Source: Fimbriimonadaceae bacterium (GTDB taxonomy: Bacteria; Armatimonadota; Fimbriimonadia; Fimbriimonadales; Fimbriimonadaceae). Taken from it: 64,000 nucleotides of DNA. Shown here one piece after another: positions 1 through 7,992 of this stretch. The notes beneath the pieces are model-generated. The model was not told the origin of the DNA, searched no databases, and saw only the letters and a program-made list of their open reading frames with translations. The stretch spans positions 2,636,605 to 2,700,604 of the forward strand of contig JAHBTE010000001.1 of NCBI GenBank assembly GCA_019638675.1, in the 5' to 3' direction. The position numbers were made by a program, and so were the translations under genes. Every line of letters begins with the position of its first letter. Positions within the stretch are counted from its first letter, which is position 1.

Positions 1-300
1 GATCTGAGATTTGCGCTTATCCGATTTCCACTCCGTGATCGTATCGCTGACTTTATCGGTGAGTTTGAGAAGACCATCTTCTTCGGCGGCAATCGCCACA
101 ACACCCGCAAAGCTTTTGGTTCCGCTCGCTAATTCGCTTGCGCGTTGACCGCCCCTGGTTTCGGCGTATTTTTCAAAGATTATCTTGCCGTTCTGCATAA
201 CCAGCAACGCGTTCCCTTGCATCTTCTCGTGGTAAGCAACGGTTTTGGCGAACGTCTTCGGTTGGGCAATTAATGTTGCGGCAATCAGGGAAGTCAACAT
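1..300 (-). CDS. Serine hydrolase, beta-lactamase/PBP class C family (3' part cut by window edge)
   Basis: The frame is open from ATG at 298-300 to the left edge, so only the first 100 residues are present. The N-terminus is a short hydrophobic stretch suggesting export. Residues 59-62 read SGTK, which fits the SxxK catalytic motif of the beta-lactamase/class C penicillin-binding protein family, and it is preceded by typical strands (LLVMQNGKIIFEKYAE). It lies 53 bp downstream of the lipoprotein gene on the same strand and may share its transcript. The YxN and HxG motifs would lie outside the window. A second, full-length member of the family is at 36783-37940. Confidence 0.7.
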   Translation of the reverse strand, partial: MLTSLIAATLIAQPKTFAKTVAYHEKMQGNALLVMQNGKIIFEKYAETRGGQRASELASGTKSFAGVVAIAAEEDGLLKLTDKVSDTITEWKSDKRKSQI

Positions 301-353
301 CTTGCCTGGTGAGACGTGAGGCTACCGATAGAGTTCACTGAGGACTAAGCAGG

Positions 354-947
354 CTATTCAAATCGCAAGGATTCCATGATCTGCTCATCTGGTGTGAGTT
401 GAATATCGCCCGACCCAACTTCGAAGAACATGACTTGATAGTAATGCCCGTCGTGCTCACCAGCATAGAGGATTGTTGCAACCGACTGGCCTCCTTCGCT
501 TCCAGCAATGACCCCACGAAACGCTTTTCCTATCGGGAGCTCGACTTGACTCTTGCTCACTTCCCCGCCCGTCATGCCGAATCCGCTCATCATATCAACC
601 ATTTCGTTCACGGAACCTTCTGGATTGCCGCCGGAGCCTCGCACCGTGAACGCAGTCATCATAATCATGCAGTCCTTGCCATTGATATCCGGCCCTTCGT
701 AGAACCGGAAAAGCGAACCGGACTCATTAGCCATTAGTTGGGAATAAAGCTGACCCATAAAGTTATTTGAGCCACCCATTTCCTGCTTCAAGTAGTCCGG
801 AAGAACAAAGGACATCTTGGTTCCAGGCACCTTTTGAACAGAGTGAAGTTCAGGCACCTCTGGGGCGGGGATTGCCGTTGCTATCGGGCTATTTGTGCAA
901 CCACAAATCAAAACTGAAAGGAATATCAAACACGAAAGTCGCGCCAT
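354..947 (-). CDS. Lipoprotein of unknown function
   Basis: 197 residues. The N-terminus has a charged start, a hydrophobic core and a lipobox ending in CGC (Cys17), so a lipid-anchored envelope protein is likely. The mature part begins with a Pro-rich linker and continues into a globular domain containing repeated Gly/Met segments around residues 100-125. I do not recognise the family. The ATG at 945-947 is the only reasonable start, because the signal sequence begins there. It precedes the truncated serine hydrolase and follows the sugar ABC ATPase with a 37 bp gap. Confidence 0.6.
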   Translation of the reverse strand: MARLSCLIFLSVLICGCTNSPIATAIPAPEVPELHSVQKVPGTKMSFVLPDYLKQEMGGSNNFMGQLYSQLMANESGSLFRFYEGPDINGKDCMIMMTAFTVRGSGGNPEGSVNEMVDMMSGFGMTGGEVSKSQVELPIGKAFRGVIAGSEGGQSVATILYAGEHDGHYYQVMFFEVGSGDIQLTPDEQIMESLRFE

Positions 948-984
948 TCACGGAGAATAGCGCGACTTGATTAGAAATATCAAT

Positions 985-2118
985 CTATCTGATTGCGTCG
1001 CCGGAATCTCCGTCAAAAATGTGCACTTTGTCCAAATCCATCACAAATTTGGCACTGCTTCCCATTTCTAAACGGTTGGCGGGATCAAGGGTGGCTGTCA
1101 TCGAAAGGTTGCCCATTTTTAGGTAGGCCGTATCTTCCGCACCAAGTTTTTCCAAAACGTCTACGGTTGCTTCAAATGTGTTGTTGTCGTTGCTTTTCAC
1201 CGTGCTGGTACTGCAATCGTAGATGTCTTCCGGGCGGATTCCAAAAGTAACCTTCTTGCCTTCCATTCCCGCCGCTGGGTGATTGGCGGGCAATCCAAAA
1301 TTCACGCCTTCAGAAACAAAGGCTCCACCGCTGATTGATCCTTCGACAAAGTTCATCGGCGGAGCTCCTACGAATCCAGCGACGAATTTATTGGCAGGCT
1401 GGTTGTAAACCGTTTCTGGCTCGTCACATTGCTGGAGAATTCCATCTGACATGACCGCAATCCGCTGACCCATGGTCATTGCTTCCACTTGGTCGTGGGT
1501 GACGTAAATCGTGGTGATTCCCAGATCACGGTGCAGACGAATAAGCTCGGCGCGGGTTTGAATACGTAATTTCGCGTCCAAGTTAGAAAGCGGTTCGTCC
1601 ATCAAAAAGACTTTTGGTTTGCGAACAATCGCACGTCCAAGGGCAACCCTTTGACGCTGGCCGCCGGAGAGTTCTTTCGGCTTGCGATGAAGCAGGTGAT
1701 CAATATCCAGCATTTTCGCTGCTTCTTTCACGCGGTTATCAATATCAGCTTTGATTCGTTTCGCTTCACCAGCATTAGCGAGTTGCCAGAAGAATCCTTT
1801 GAGTTCACGGAGACGCAGTCCAAATGCGATGTTATCGTAAACCGACATATGAGGGTACAGCGCGTAGTTTTGGAAAACCATAGCAATGTCGCGATCTTTG
1901 GGTGGCACATCATTGACCCGTTTATCGCCGATGTTCAAATCACCAGCGGTTGCTTCCTCTAGCCCAGCGATCATCCGTAACGCGGTAGTTTTCCCGCATC
2001 CAGACGGGCCGACCAAGACCATAAATTCTTTGTCTTGAATTTCGAGGTTGAGATTGTTGACGGCTTTGACGTCTTTGCCGAAAATCTTTGTGATGCCCTT
2101 AAAACTGACTCCTGCCAA
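985..2118 (-). CDS. ABC transporter ATP-binding protein, MalK/UgpC sugar-importer type
   Basis: About 377 residues from the chosen TTG start at 2116-2118. That start has a GGAG ribosome-binding site at 2127-2130, eight bases upstream. The longer frame opening at 2175 adds 19 residues absent from the family. Walker A is GPSGCGKTT (residues 37-45); the signature LSGGQRQR, Walker B (FLMDEP) and the switch His (VTHDQVEAM) are intact. The C-terminal third carries the MalK-type regulatory/OB domain with the GIRPEDI motif. Such ATPases energise binding-protein-dependent import of di- or oligosaccharides or glycerol-3-phosphate, and often serve several permeases. No permease or binding protein is adjacent, so it probably works with partners elsewhere. 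An extra segment of about 15 residues (near FFWQLANAGEA) follows the Q-loop region. Confidence 0.85.
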   Translation of the reverse strand: MAGVSFKGITKIFGKDVKAVNNLNLEIQDKEFMVLVGPSGCGKTTALRMIAGLEEATAGDLNIGDKRVNDVPPKDRDIAMVFQNYALYPHMSVYDNIAFGLRLRELKGFFWQLANAGEAKRIKADIDNRVKEAAKMLDIDHLLHRKPKELSGGQRQRVALGRAIVRKPKVFLMDEPLSNLDAKLRIQTRAELIRLHRDLGITTIYVTHDQVEAMTMGQRIAVMSDGILQQCDEPETVYNQPANKFVAGFVGAPPMNFVEGSISGGAFVSEGVNFGLPANHPAAGMEGKKVTFGIRPEDIYDCSTSTVKSNDNNTFEATVDVLEKLGAEDTAYLKMGNLSMTATLDPANRLEMGSSAKFVMDLDKVHIFDGDSGDAIR

Positions 2119-2271
2119 TGAGGTTTCTCCGTTGCTGATGGGCCACGCTGCCCTGCGCTGAGTTAGTATAGCCAATCAGCCTGCCTTGATCGTATATTCT
2201 GATAAATCATTCACCTGGCAATCAGTCAACTAAAGTTCCGAGAATTTAGGGAACTTTCACCAAAACCCTCG

Positions 2272-2312
2272 TATAATACTGGTGGATTTCCTCCGACACT
2301 GGTGTCAAGGAA
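2272..2312 (+). promoter_or_regulatory. Promoter -10 and leader hairpin over the RBS of the first pseudopilin
   Basis: TATAAT at 2272-2277 is a perfect -10; no convincing -35 is seen. Ten bases downstream a foldable leader begins. TTCCT (2288-2292) can pair with AGGAA (2308-2312), which contains the ribosome-binding site, around an inner GACAC/GTGTC pair (2295-2299 with 2302-2306). Similar arrangements precede the genes at 3634 and 20893. Confidence 0.5.
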
Positions 2313-2320
2313 TTTGCCTT

Positions 2321-3262
2321 ATGAAAAAGAGTGCATTTACATTGATCGAACTGCTGGTGGTTATTGCGATTATCGCAATCCTCGCTGCGATTCTGTTCCC
2401 TGTTTTCGCGCAGGCGAAAGTCGCAGCTAAGAAAACACAAGCTATTTCAAACGTTAAGAATCTGAGCACAGCCACACAGATTTATCTGTCTGACTTCGAC
2501 GATCAGTTCCCAATCGCAAATATTTGGAACCCGCAAAACGATAGAACCGCTTACAACCGATTTGTTCCAACACCGGCTGAACAAGCAGCCACGTTCACAG
2601 ACGTTCGGGGAATCAACGCGTTCAACACGTTCTACACAAACTCATTGCGAGCTTATATTAAGAATGAGGGCATCTATGATGATCCTGTAGCAACGTCAAC
2701 GACTTCAATCTATACCTTAAGCATTGCAAACGGTATGCCTTACCAAAACATCAAGAGCAACTACGGATATGCTTACAACGGTCTGTTGAACTCATATAGT
2801 TCAACCGCTGTCAACGCTCCGGCCAGCTTGATTCTTTTCTCGCAGGATGGTAACCGCAAAGCTCCTGGTGCCTGGTTTGCTAACCCTTACATGGGCTGTG
2901 AAAACGCAGTACGTGATGCAGCTTGTGTTTATAAGCCAGGCCACGCCGCTTGTGCTAGTACCGACAACGGTTCAACTTCATTCGTCTCCCGCTCTACCGG
3001 TGGTGCAGGCTGGAATATGTACAGTGGACACTGGGTTGTCTCCTTTGCTGATGGTCACGCAAAAACTCGAAAGATTGGCGCTGGCTCAACTGGCCCAACC
3101 GATCCTCGAGTCGATCCATTCACCGATTGGCAAGGTACCAATGGCGGCGCACTTCAAATGAAGCGCTGGTGGTCAGCTGAAAACGCTGGAGGTTGCCATG
3201 CATATCTGTTCCGACCTGACCTCGACTTTTCAACCTGGGATGCTGCTGTAGCACTGCCATGA
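2321..3262 (+). CDS. Type II/IV pseudopilin-like protein with N-terminal methylation motif (DUF1559-like)
   Basis: 313 residues from ATG 2321, which has AAGGA nine bases upstream; the frame also opens at 2282, but that would bury the leader. The short basic leader MKKSA is followed by FTLIELLVV and a long hydrophobic helix, the class III signal of type IV pilins and type II secretion pseudopilins. The residue before the cleavage site is Ala instead of the usual Gly. The C-terminal part contains HWVVSFADGHAK, matching the H-x9-DG style motif of the large pseudopilin families in Planctomycetes and Armatimonadota. The stop overlaps the start of the next gene (ATGA), indicating coupling. The exact role (pilus, secretion or surface fibre) cannot be told. 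Confidence 0.85.
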   Translation: MKKSAFTLIELLVVIAIIAILAAILFPVFAQAKVAAKKTQAISNVKNLSTATQIYLSDFDDQFPIANIWNPQNDRTAYNRFVPTPAEQAATFTDVRGINAFNTFYTNSLRAYIKNEGIYDDPVATSTTSIYTLSIANGMPYQNIKSNYGYAYNGLLNSYSSTAVNAPASLILFSQDGNRKAPGAWFANPYMGCENAVRDAACVYKPGHAACASTDNGSTSFVSRSTGGAGWNMYSGHWVVSFADGHAKTRKIGAGSTGPTDPRVDPFTDWQGTNGGALQMKRWWSAENAGGCHAYLFRPDLDFSTWDAAVALP

Positions 3263-3474
3263 GAAAGCTTGTTGTATCCAGTCTAATCATTGCTTCCTTG
3301 GCTCTTACAATTGTGGGCTGTGGTAGCGACTCGGCTTCTTCCGATGTTGCGCCTAAAGGTAATGCACCCGAGGTAGTGGAAGCACCACCTGGTGCAAAGA
3401 GCCCTGAAGCTCGGGCAGCTGAAGAGCAGCGAGCGCAAGGGGTTGACCCTGGCGCACAAGATGGCGGCAATTAG
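3259..3474 (+). CDS. Small lipoprotein, Pro/Glu/Ala-rich, coupled to the pseudopilin
   Basis: 71 residues. The signal peptide ends in a lipobox (LTIVGC, Cys21), and the mature part is about 50 residues, low in complexity and rich in Ala, Pro, Glu, Asp and Gly. The ATG at 3259 overlaps the TGA of the pseudopilin by four bases, so the two proteins should be made together. The mature tail has no recognisable fold and may be a flexible anchor or periplasmic partner. Comparable small anchored proteins sit beside the pseudopilins at 3634 and 49645. Confidence 0.7.
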   Translation: MRKLVVSSLIIASLALTIVGCGSDSASSDVAPKGNAPEVVEAPPGAKSPEARAAEEQRAQGVDPGAQDGGN

Positions 3475-3500
3475 GACGCTCAGTTAATCTCCGCACAGCT

Positions 3501-3532
3501 ATCCCCTGGTCTCTGAACCAGGGGATTTTTTT
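3501..3532 (+). terminator. Rho-independent terminator
   Basis: Perfect 10-bp stem ATCCCCTGGT / ACCAGGGGAT (3501-3510 with 3517-3526), six-base loop, then a run of seven T. It closes the pseudopilin-lipoprotein transcript. Confidence 0.9.
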
Positions 3533-3577
3533 GTAAAAAAACACTTGCAATCTAACCACATCAAAGTACTTTCAACT

Positions 3578-3623
3578 TATAATGAAGCCTGGTTTCCTTG
3601 ATTCAGGTGTCGAGCCAAGGGAG
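3578..3623 (+). promoter_or_regulatory. Promoter -10 and leader hairpin over the RBS of the second pseudopilin
   Basis: TATAAT at 3578-3583. TTCCTTG (3594-3600) can pair with CAAGGGA (3616-3622) around a 15-base loop; AAGGGAG (3617-3623) is the ribosome-binding site of the gene at 3634. The loop contains GGTGTC, also present in the leaders at 2272 and 20853. Confidence 0.5.
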
Positions 3624-3633
3624 ATTTGAAATT

Positions 3634-4509
3634 ATGAGAAAGAGTGCATTTACCCTCATCGAGCTGCTGGTGGTTATTGCGATTATCGCAATTCTTGCGG
3701 CCATCCTGTTCCCCGTTTTTGCCCAGGCAAAAGTTGCGGCAAAGAAAACAGCCACCCTATCACAGTTCAAGCAAATTGGAACTGCCTTGCATATCTACAG
3801 TTCTGACTACGACGACGGATACCCGACGTGGTCCGAGTACTGGTACATGTACTACGTAGATTTCGCAAACCGAGGCAGTGATACGGTGGATCGCTATTGG
3901 GATGCAAAGCTATGGCCATACGTTAAGACCGGAAACCCTGGTCAGGCAAGTGGAACAGGAAGCCCTAACAACTACGGCGGACTATGGCAATCCCTTGGCA
4001 ACGAGCATGGCCCTAACCGAAGAAGCATCGGTATCAGCATGGGATTCATATACGATACGATTCGCACAAGTCCAAACTACTACCGCTATGTAAATGGTAG
4101 TCAGGTGGAAGCTAGCGCAGAAACCGTATTTGCAGGTGATAGCGGACGGGATGGACGACTTGGTCGAACTTACGACCAACAAGGATATTACGAACGCTGG
4201 GTTTGCCGAGGCAGCACCACTCCTCCAGCGTCCTGTTCAACATCCATTCTGTACACACGAGATGCTCCTTGGCGTTTCCAAGATGCTGCTGTCTATTCAT
4301 TCTTGGATTCACATGCCAAGGTTATGAAGGGTGACATCATGTTCCCACGACCGCCTAAGGATACAAATGGAAACTATCCGTTCCCCATTAGTGGTGCACC
4401 ACGTGCGGCTCTTGAATGTGCTCATGCACAGTGGTTTGCTACTACCGCTGAACAGCGTCAGTATCACAGAGACTACGCGGCCAATACACTTGGCTACGCA
4501 TGTAACTAA
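3634..4509 (+). CDS. Type II/IV pseudopilin-like protein (second copy)
   Basis: 291 residues from ATG 3634, with AAGGGAG ten bases upstream. The N-terminal 35 residues are almost identical to the protein at 2321 (MRKSA then FTLIELLVV), again with Ala before the predicted cleavage site. The remainder diverges and is rich in Tyr, Gly, Ser and Asn. Near the C-terminus, SFLDSHAK corresponds to SFADGHAK of the first copy. The DNA encoding the N-terminal helix is also highly similar between the two genes, so they look like a tandem duplication with divergence of the exposed domain. It has its own promoter-like element and a terminator directly after the stop. Confidence 0.85.
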   Translation: MRKSAFTLIELLVVIAIIAILAAILFPVFAQAKVAAKKTATLSQFKQIGTALHIYSSDYDDGYPTWSEYWYMYYVDFANRGSDTVDRYWDAKLWPYVKTGNPGQASGTGSPNNYGGLWQSLGNEHGPNRRSIGISMGFIYDTIRTSPNYYRYVNGSQVEASAETVFAGDSGRDGRLGRTYDQQGYYERWVCRGSTTPPASCSTSILYTRDAPWRFQDAAVYSFLDSHAKVMKGDIMFPRPPKDTNGNYPFPISGAPRAALECAHAQWFATTAEQRQYHRDYAANTLGYACN

Positions 4510-4529
4510 TTGAACCAGAAAGAATAAAA

Positions 4530-4558
4530 AAGCTCGGCTATATGCCGAGCTTTTTTTC
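4530..4558. terminator. Bidirectional terminator between convergent genes
   Basis: AAGCTCGGC (4530-4538) pairs with GCCGAGCTT (4544-4552) around TATAT. It is flanked by T7 on the plus side and an A-run giving T on the minus side. It serves the pseudopilin at 3634 and the lipoprotein at 4559-4798. Confidence 0.85.
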
Positions 4559-4798
4559 TTACCTAGCTCCCTCACCGGGTGATTCGTTGCCAGGTGAGTT
4601 TGGTTCTGTAAGAGCCGTTGGTGTGTCTTCTTTACCTGGAGCAGTCGGTGTGGTTGGTGCAGCAGCCGATGGTTCACCGTTACCAGTCGGGGTAACCATG
4701 TTCTCGGCTGCATTTGGTGCCGGATCATCTTTTGAGCCGCAGCCAACGCAAAAGGCTCCGACCACAAGGATGAGAATCATTAGAAGATGCTTTTTCAT
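4559..4798 (-). CDS. Small lipoprotein, Pro/Thr/Glu-rich
   Basis: 79 residues from ATG 4796-4798; the frame opens further upstream, but the signal peptide starts here (MKKHLLMILILVVGAFCVGC). The lipobox Cys is residue 20. The mature tail is 59 residues of low complexity rich in Pro, Thr, Gly, Glu and Ala, much like the lipoprotein at 3259-3474. It converges on the second pseudopilin across a shared terminator. No fold is recognisable, and a role as an anchor or spacer is inference only. Confidence 0.6.
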   Translation of the reverse strand: MKKHLLMILILVVGAFCVGCGSKDDPAPNAAENMVTPTGNGEPSAAAPTTPTAPGKEDTPTALTEPNSPGNESPGEGAR

Positions 4799-4958
4799 CT
4801 GCCCCCAATTTACATCATTTTTTGAGCTAGAAACTTTAAGGCGAGCATAGCGCAACCTCAATTCCCTTATCGAGGGAACCATCGGCTCGCCAATTCCACG
4901 TCCCTCTTAGCCGAAATTTGTGGCACTCCGAACCTACTTTTAAGCATAATAAATCGTA

Positions 4959-6803
4959 ATGTCCAAAGACATCTTGCGAATCGTTGCCACAGACTGCGGC
5001 TCTACTACAACCAAGGCCATCATGATCGAGCGGAATGCCGAAGGCCAGTACCGTTTGGTCGCCCGTGGCGAAGCGCCAACCACCGTTGAAAAGCCGTTTG
5101 AAGACGTTACAATTGGCGTCACCAACGCCATGAATGAACTTGAAGAAGTGAGTGAAGGCAAGGTTCCAGAAGGCTACACCGCTGCAAAGCGCAAACTGAT
5201 TCGCGATGGTCAAGTCTGGCGCATGATTAAGGAAGGCAACCGATCAGAAGAACGATCTGGCGAATTTGATGGCGCAGACATGTACGTCTCCACTTCATCA
5301 GCTGGTGGTGGACTTCAGATGATGGTTGCAGGAGTTGTCAAATCCATGTCTGCTGAATCGGCAGAACGCGCCGCATTAGGTGCAGGGGCAATCCTTATGG
5401 ATACGCTCGCAGTTGATGACGGTCGAAAAGACTTCCAAAAAGTAGAACGACTTCGCAAACTCCGCCCTGACATCATTCTTATGTCTGGGGGTACCGACGG
5501 TGGAACCAAAACTCACCTTGTCGACATGGCGGAAGTCATCCTGCGTGCCGACCCAAAACCTCGATTTGGCGACATGAAGCTTCCGGTTATCTTTGCCGGA
5601 AATAAGGAAGTCCGCGACGAAGTTAAGGAAGTTCTTGGGGATTCTATCGAACTGAACGTAGTTGATAATCTTCGTCCAACCCTCGACAGCGAAAATCTTG
5701 ACCCAGCTCGCGAAGAAATCCACGAGTTGTTCCTTGAGCACGTTATGCAACAGGCTCCCGGCTACAACAAATTGCTGGAATGGGCGAGCTACGAGGTCAT
5801 GGCAACACCGAATGCAGTTGGAAAGCTTCTGAAAGCCTACGCTGACCAAGAAGGCATCAATATTCTTGGGGTCGATATCGGCGGAGCGACAACCGACGTG
5901 TTTTCCGTTTTTGACGGTGTTTACAACCGAACCGTATCGGCCAACCTCGGCATGAGCTATAGCATCTGTAACGTACTCAAAGAAGCGGGAACCGAAAATA
6001 TCGCTCGCTGGTTGCCGTTCGAAATTGATCCGTTTGAAGTGCGCAACCGCTTGCGGAACAAGATGATTCGTCCGACGACGATTCCGCAAGCTTATGAAGA
6101 CCTGCTGATTGAACAAGCAGTCTCACGAGAAGCTTTGCGACTAGCCTTCTTACACCACAAGTCACTTGCACGGAACCTCAAAGGTGTTCAGCAACAACGC
6201 GACGTTGGACAAATCTTCGACCAAGCTGAATCCGGTTCAACGCTCATCAAGATGCTCAAGCTCGACATGATCATCGGTTCGGGTGGGGTTCTCTCCCACG
6301 CTCCATTGCGGGCTCAATCTGCGCTGATGATGATGGACGCTTACCAACCCGAAGGCGTGACTATGCTCACCGTTGACAGTATCTTTATGATGCCTCACCT
6401 CGGAGTTCTCAGCGAGCACTTCTTTGAAGCGGCAAAGCAAGTTTTCGACTATGACTGTATCGTCAAATGCGGTCACTGTGTTTCGCCAATCGGAACCGGC
6501 AAAGAAGGTGACCCGATGGTCACCATCAGCGGCGACGGAATCAACGAAAGCATCACCGTCGGGCAAATCAAGGTCATTCCGCTTGGTCGGCACGAATACA
6601 AAAACGTCACGATCACTCCCGCCAAAACATTCGATGTCGGTGCTGGAAAAGGTAAGGAAATCCAAGCGAAACTTGAAGGTGGAACGGTTGGCATCGTGAT
6701 TGATGGTCGCGGACGCCCGCTCGTCTTGCCACAAGATACGCCAACTCGGGTTGCAAAACTGCGGGAATGGCTTGAAGCAATGGGCTTGCCACTTCCAAAG
6801 TAA
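4959..6803 (+). CDS. glmL: GlmL/MutL-type accessory ATPase (glutamate mutase L family)
   Basis: 614 residues. The N-terminus has the actin/ASKHA-fold phosphate loop TDCGSTTTKAI (about residues 11-21), and a second adenosine-binding segment lies at GVDIGGATTDVFSVFDG. This is the GlmL family, accessory proteins encoded beside B12-dependent glutamate mutase and related aminomutases, where a chaperone or reactivase role is assumed. It is not the DNA mismatch-repair MutL. No mutase subunit is in the window, so the partner is unknown. The ATG at 4959 begins the conserved N-terminus. An untranslated stretch with possible RNA structure follows the stop. Confidence 0.85.
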   Translation: MSKDILRIVATDCGSTTTKAIMIERNAEGQYRLVARGEAPTTVEKPFEDVTIGVTNAMNELEEVSEGKVPEGYTAAKRKLIRDGQVWRMIKEGNRSEERSGEFDGADMYVSTSSAGGGLQMMVAGVVKSMSAESAERAALGAGAILMDTLAVDDGRKDFQKVERLRKLRPDIILMSGGTDGGTKTHLVDMAEVILRADPKPRFGDMKLPVIFAGNKEVRDEVKEVLGDSIELNVVDNLRPTLDSENLDPAREEIHELFLEHVMQQAPGYNKLLEWASYEVMATPNAVGKLLKAYADQEGINILGVDIGGATTDVFSVFDGVYNRTVSANLGMSYSICNVLKEAGTENIARWLPFEIDPFEVRNRLRNKMIRPTTIPQAYEDLLIEQAVSREALRLAFLHHKSLARNLKGVQQQRDVGQIFDQAESGSTLIKMLKLDMIIGSGGVLSHAPLRAQSALMMMDAYQPEGVTMLTVDSIFMMPHLGVLSEHFFEAAKQVFDYDCIVKCGHCVSPIGTGKEGDPMVTISGDGINESITVGQIKVIPLGRHEYKNVTITPAKTFDVGAGKGKEIQAKLEGGTVGIVIDGRGRPLVLPQDTPTRVAKLREWLEAMGLPLPK

Positions 6804-6830
6804 GCAGTTCAGTTGTATATTAAAAAATAA

Positions 6831-6907
6831 GCTCCAAGGGAGGGCGGGTTAAGGATAGTTGGAGACAGCCTTTTTTGACCTTTCGGTCACCCGACTCCCC
6901 TCGGAGT
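6831..6907 (+). other. Possible structured RNA element in the glmL-torF intergenic region
   Basis: The 254-bp gap between 6803 and 7058 has no gene. Several helices can form here and compete. CTCCAA (6832-6837) pairs with TTGGAG (6859-6864) and is followed by T6 (6871-6876), like a terminator. Alternatively, 6837-6849 (AGGGAGGGCGGGT) pairs with 6889-6901 (ACCCGACTCCCCT), 11 of 13 pairs including one G-U, enclosing a TGACC/GGTCA hairpin (6876-6889). A third choice is ACTCC (6894-6898) with GGAGT (6903-6907). I do not match it to a known riboswitch. It could equally be an imperfect terminator of glmL. Confidence 0.35.
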
Positions 6908-7057
6908 TCAATAATATTTACATTCAAATCTGCGAAAATAGTTCCCTAATTTTTGCAGACCCACCCTCAAAACCAAATGTGTAAGATTTCAAAAAAATAC
7001 TAGAGATTTGATTCTGGGAAACCTAAATATTTCTAGAGCCATGCTCAGGACTCATCC

Positions 7058-7801
7058 ATGAAACTCAATCTTATTGCCGGTGCGATCCTAACAGTGCCAG
7101 TTATTGCAAGCGCGGCTTCAGAACTTCCGTTCGACGTTTCGCTTGACAGCGCGATCTACTCTAAATATGTTTGGCGCGGGGTCAACCTTTCCAATGGCGG
7201 GGTTTTCCAGCCAAGTCTAACCGTCGGATTTCAGGGCTTAGAACTGAACGTTTGGGGGAGCTATGAGTTTACAAACAACGTACTCTACCCAAGCGGATCT
7301 AACGGAAAGAACCGCTTCACCGAGTGGGACACAACTTTAAGCTACAGCGGCGAATCTGCCCTTGGCTCTTGGACAGTTGGCGCGGTGCAATATGCTTATC
7401 CGACAACGGGACTTGCAAACACCACTGAAGTCTTTGCTCAAATCGGATTCAACCATCAACTGAATCCCTATATCGCCGGATACTTCGATGTAGATGAATC
7501 CAAGGGCACCTATTTAAGGCTAGGTGGTTCAACAAATCTGAGCCCATTAAGCCAACTACCTGTTGAACTCAACTTCTGGGTGGGCTACGGTGACAAGAAA
7601 AACAACGACTTCACCTATGGTAACGCTCGAGCAGGTCTAGCTGATTACGGACTAGAAGCTAAGGTATCAACTCCGCTCGGCAAAAACGGCACTCTCTGGA
7701 CAAGCGTTGGATTCACAAGCCTTTTTGATTCTAAACATTTGGAAGGCAGTAGCAATCGCTCAAATGTGACAGTTGGTTTTGGCTACGGATTGAAATTCTA
7801 A
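7058..7801 (+). CDS. TorF-like putative outer-membrane porin
   Basis: 247 residues. A signal peptide (MKLNLIAGAILTVPVIASA) is followed by alternating amphipathic beta-strands ending in an aromatic C-terminal residue (YGLKF), as expected for an outer-membrane barrel. The segment SAIYSKYVWRGVNLSNGG resembles the conserved start of the TorF family, uncharacterised porin-like proteins of Gram-negative bacteria. It is a single-gene unit: an AT-rich leader lies upstream and a strong terminator downstream. Substrate unknown. Confidence 0.7.
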   Translation: MKLNLIAGAILTVPVIASAASELPFDVSLDSAIYSKYVWRGVNLSNGGVFQPSLTVGFQGLELNVWGSYEFTNNVLYPSGSNGKNRFTEWDTTLSYSGESALGSWTVGAVQYAYPTTGLANTTEVFAQIGFNHQLNPYIAGYFDVDESKGTYLRLGGSTNLSPLSQLPVELNFWVGYGDKKNNDFTYGNARAGLADYGLEAKVSTPLGKNGTLWTSVGFTSLFDSKHLEGSSNRSNVTVGFGYGLKF

Positions 7802-7820
7802 CTTTCGCTCATCTTACTGA

Positions 7821-7848
7821 AAAGCGGAGTTCAATTGAACTCCGCTTT
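7821..7848. terminator. Rho-independent terminator (near-perfect palindrome)
   Basis: AAAGCGGAGTTCAA at 7821-7834 is followed directly by its reverse complement at 7835-7848, and the T-run continues to 7852. It ends the TorF-like gene. The 140 bp between it and flgB would hold the flagellar promoter, but no clear -35/-10 pair was found there. Confidence 0.85.
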
Positions 7849-7992
7849 TTTTGTCAAAAAATTTCAGCGATTTCACCCTAAACACCCCAGTAAATCTACC
7901 GAAGATGATGATGAGCCGGAATAGAAGCCGCTCAAATCGCCTTTAACGCGAGGTTCAAACCAAGCGAAAAGGCAACGGAAAAGGAACACACC

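Noticed and set aside
2205-2229. Promoter TTGACT with a 17-bp spacer for the sugar ABC ATPase on the minus strand
   Set aside because: The matching -10 (TTTATC) is too poor (3 of 6) to call; a TATACT nearer the gene has no -35.
5376-6116. 246-codon open frame on the minus strand
   Set aside because: It is wholly inside glmL on the other strand and has no family features or ribosome-binding site.
4959-6803. DNA mismatch-repair protein MutL
   Set aside because: The sequence has an ASKHA-type ATPase loop (DCGSTTTKA) and not the GHKL ATPase motifs; only the gene name is shared.
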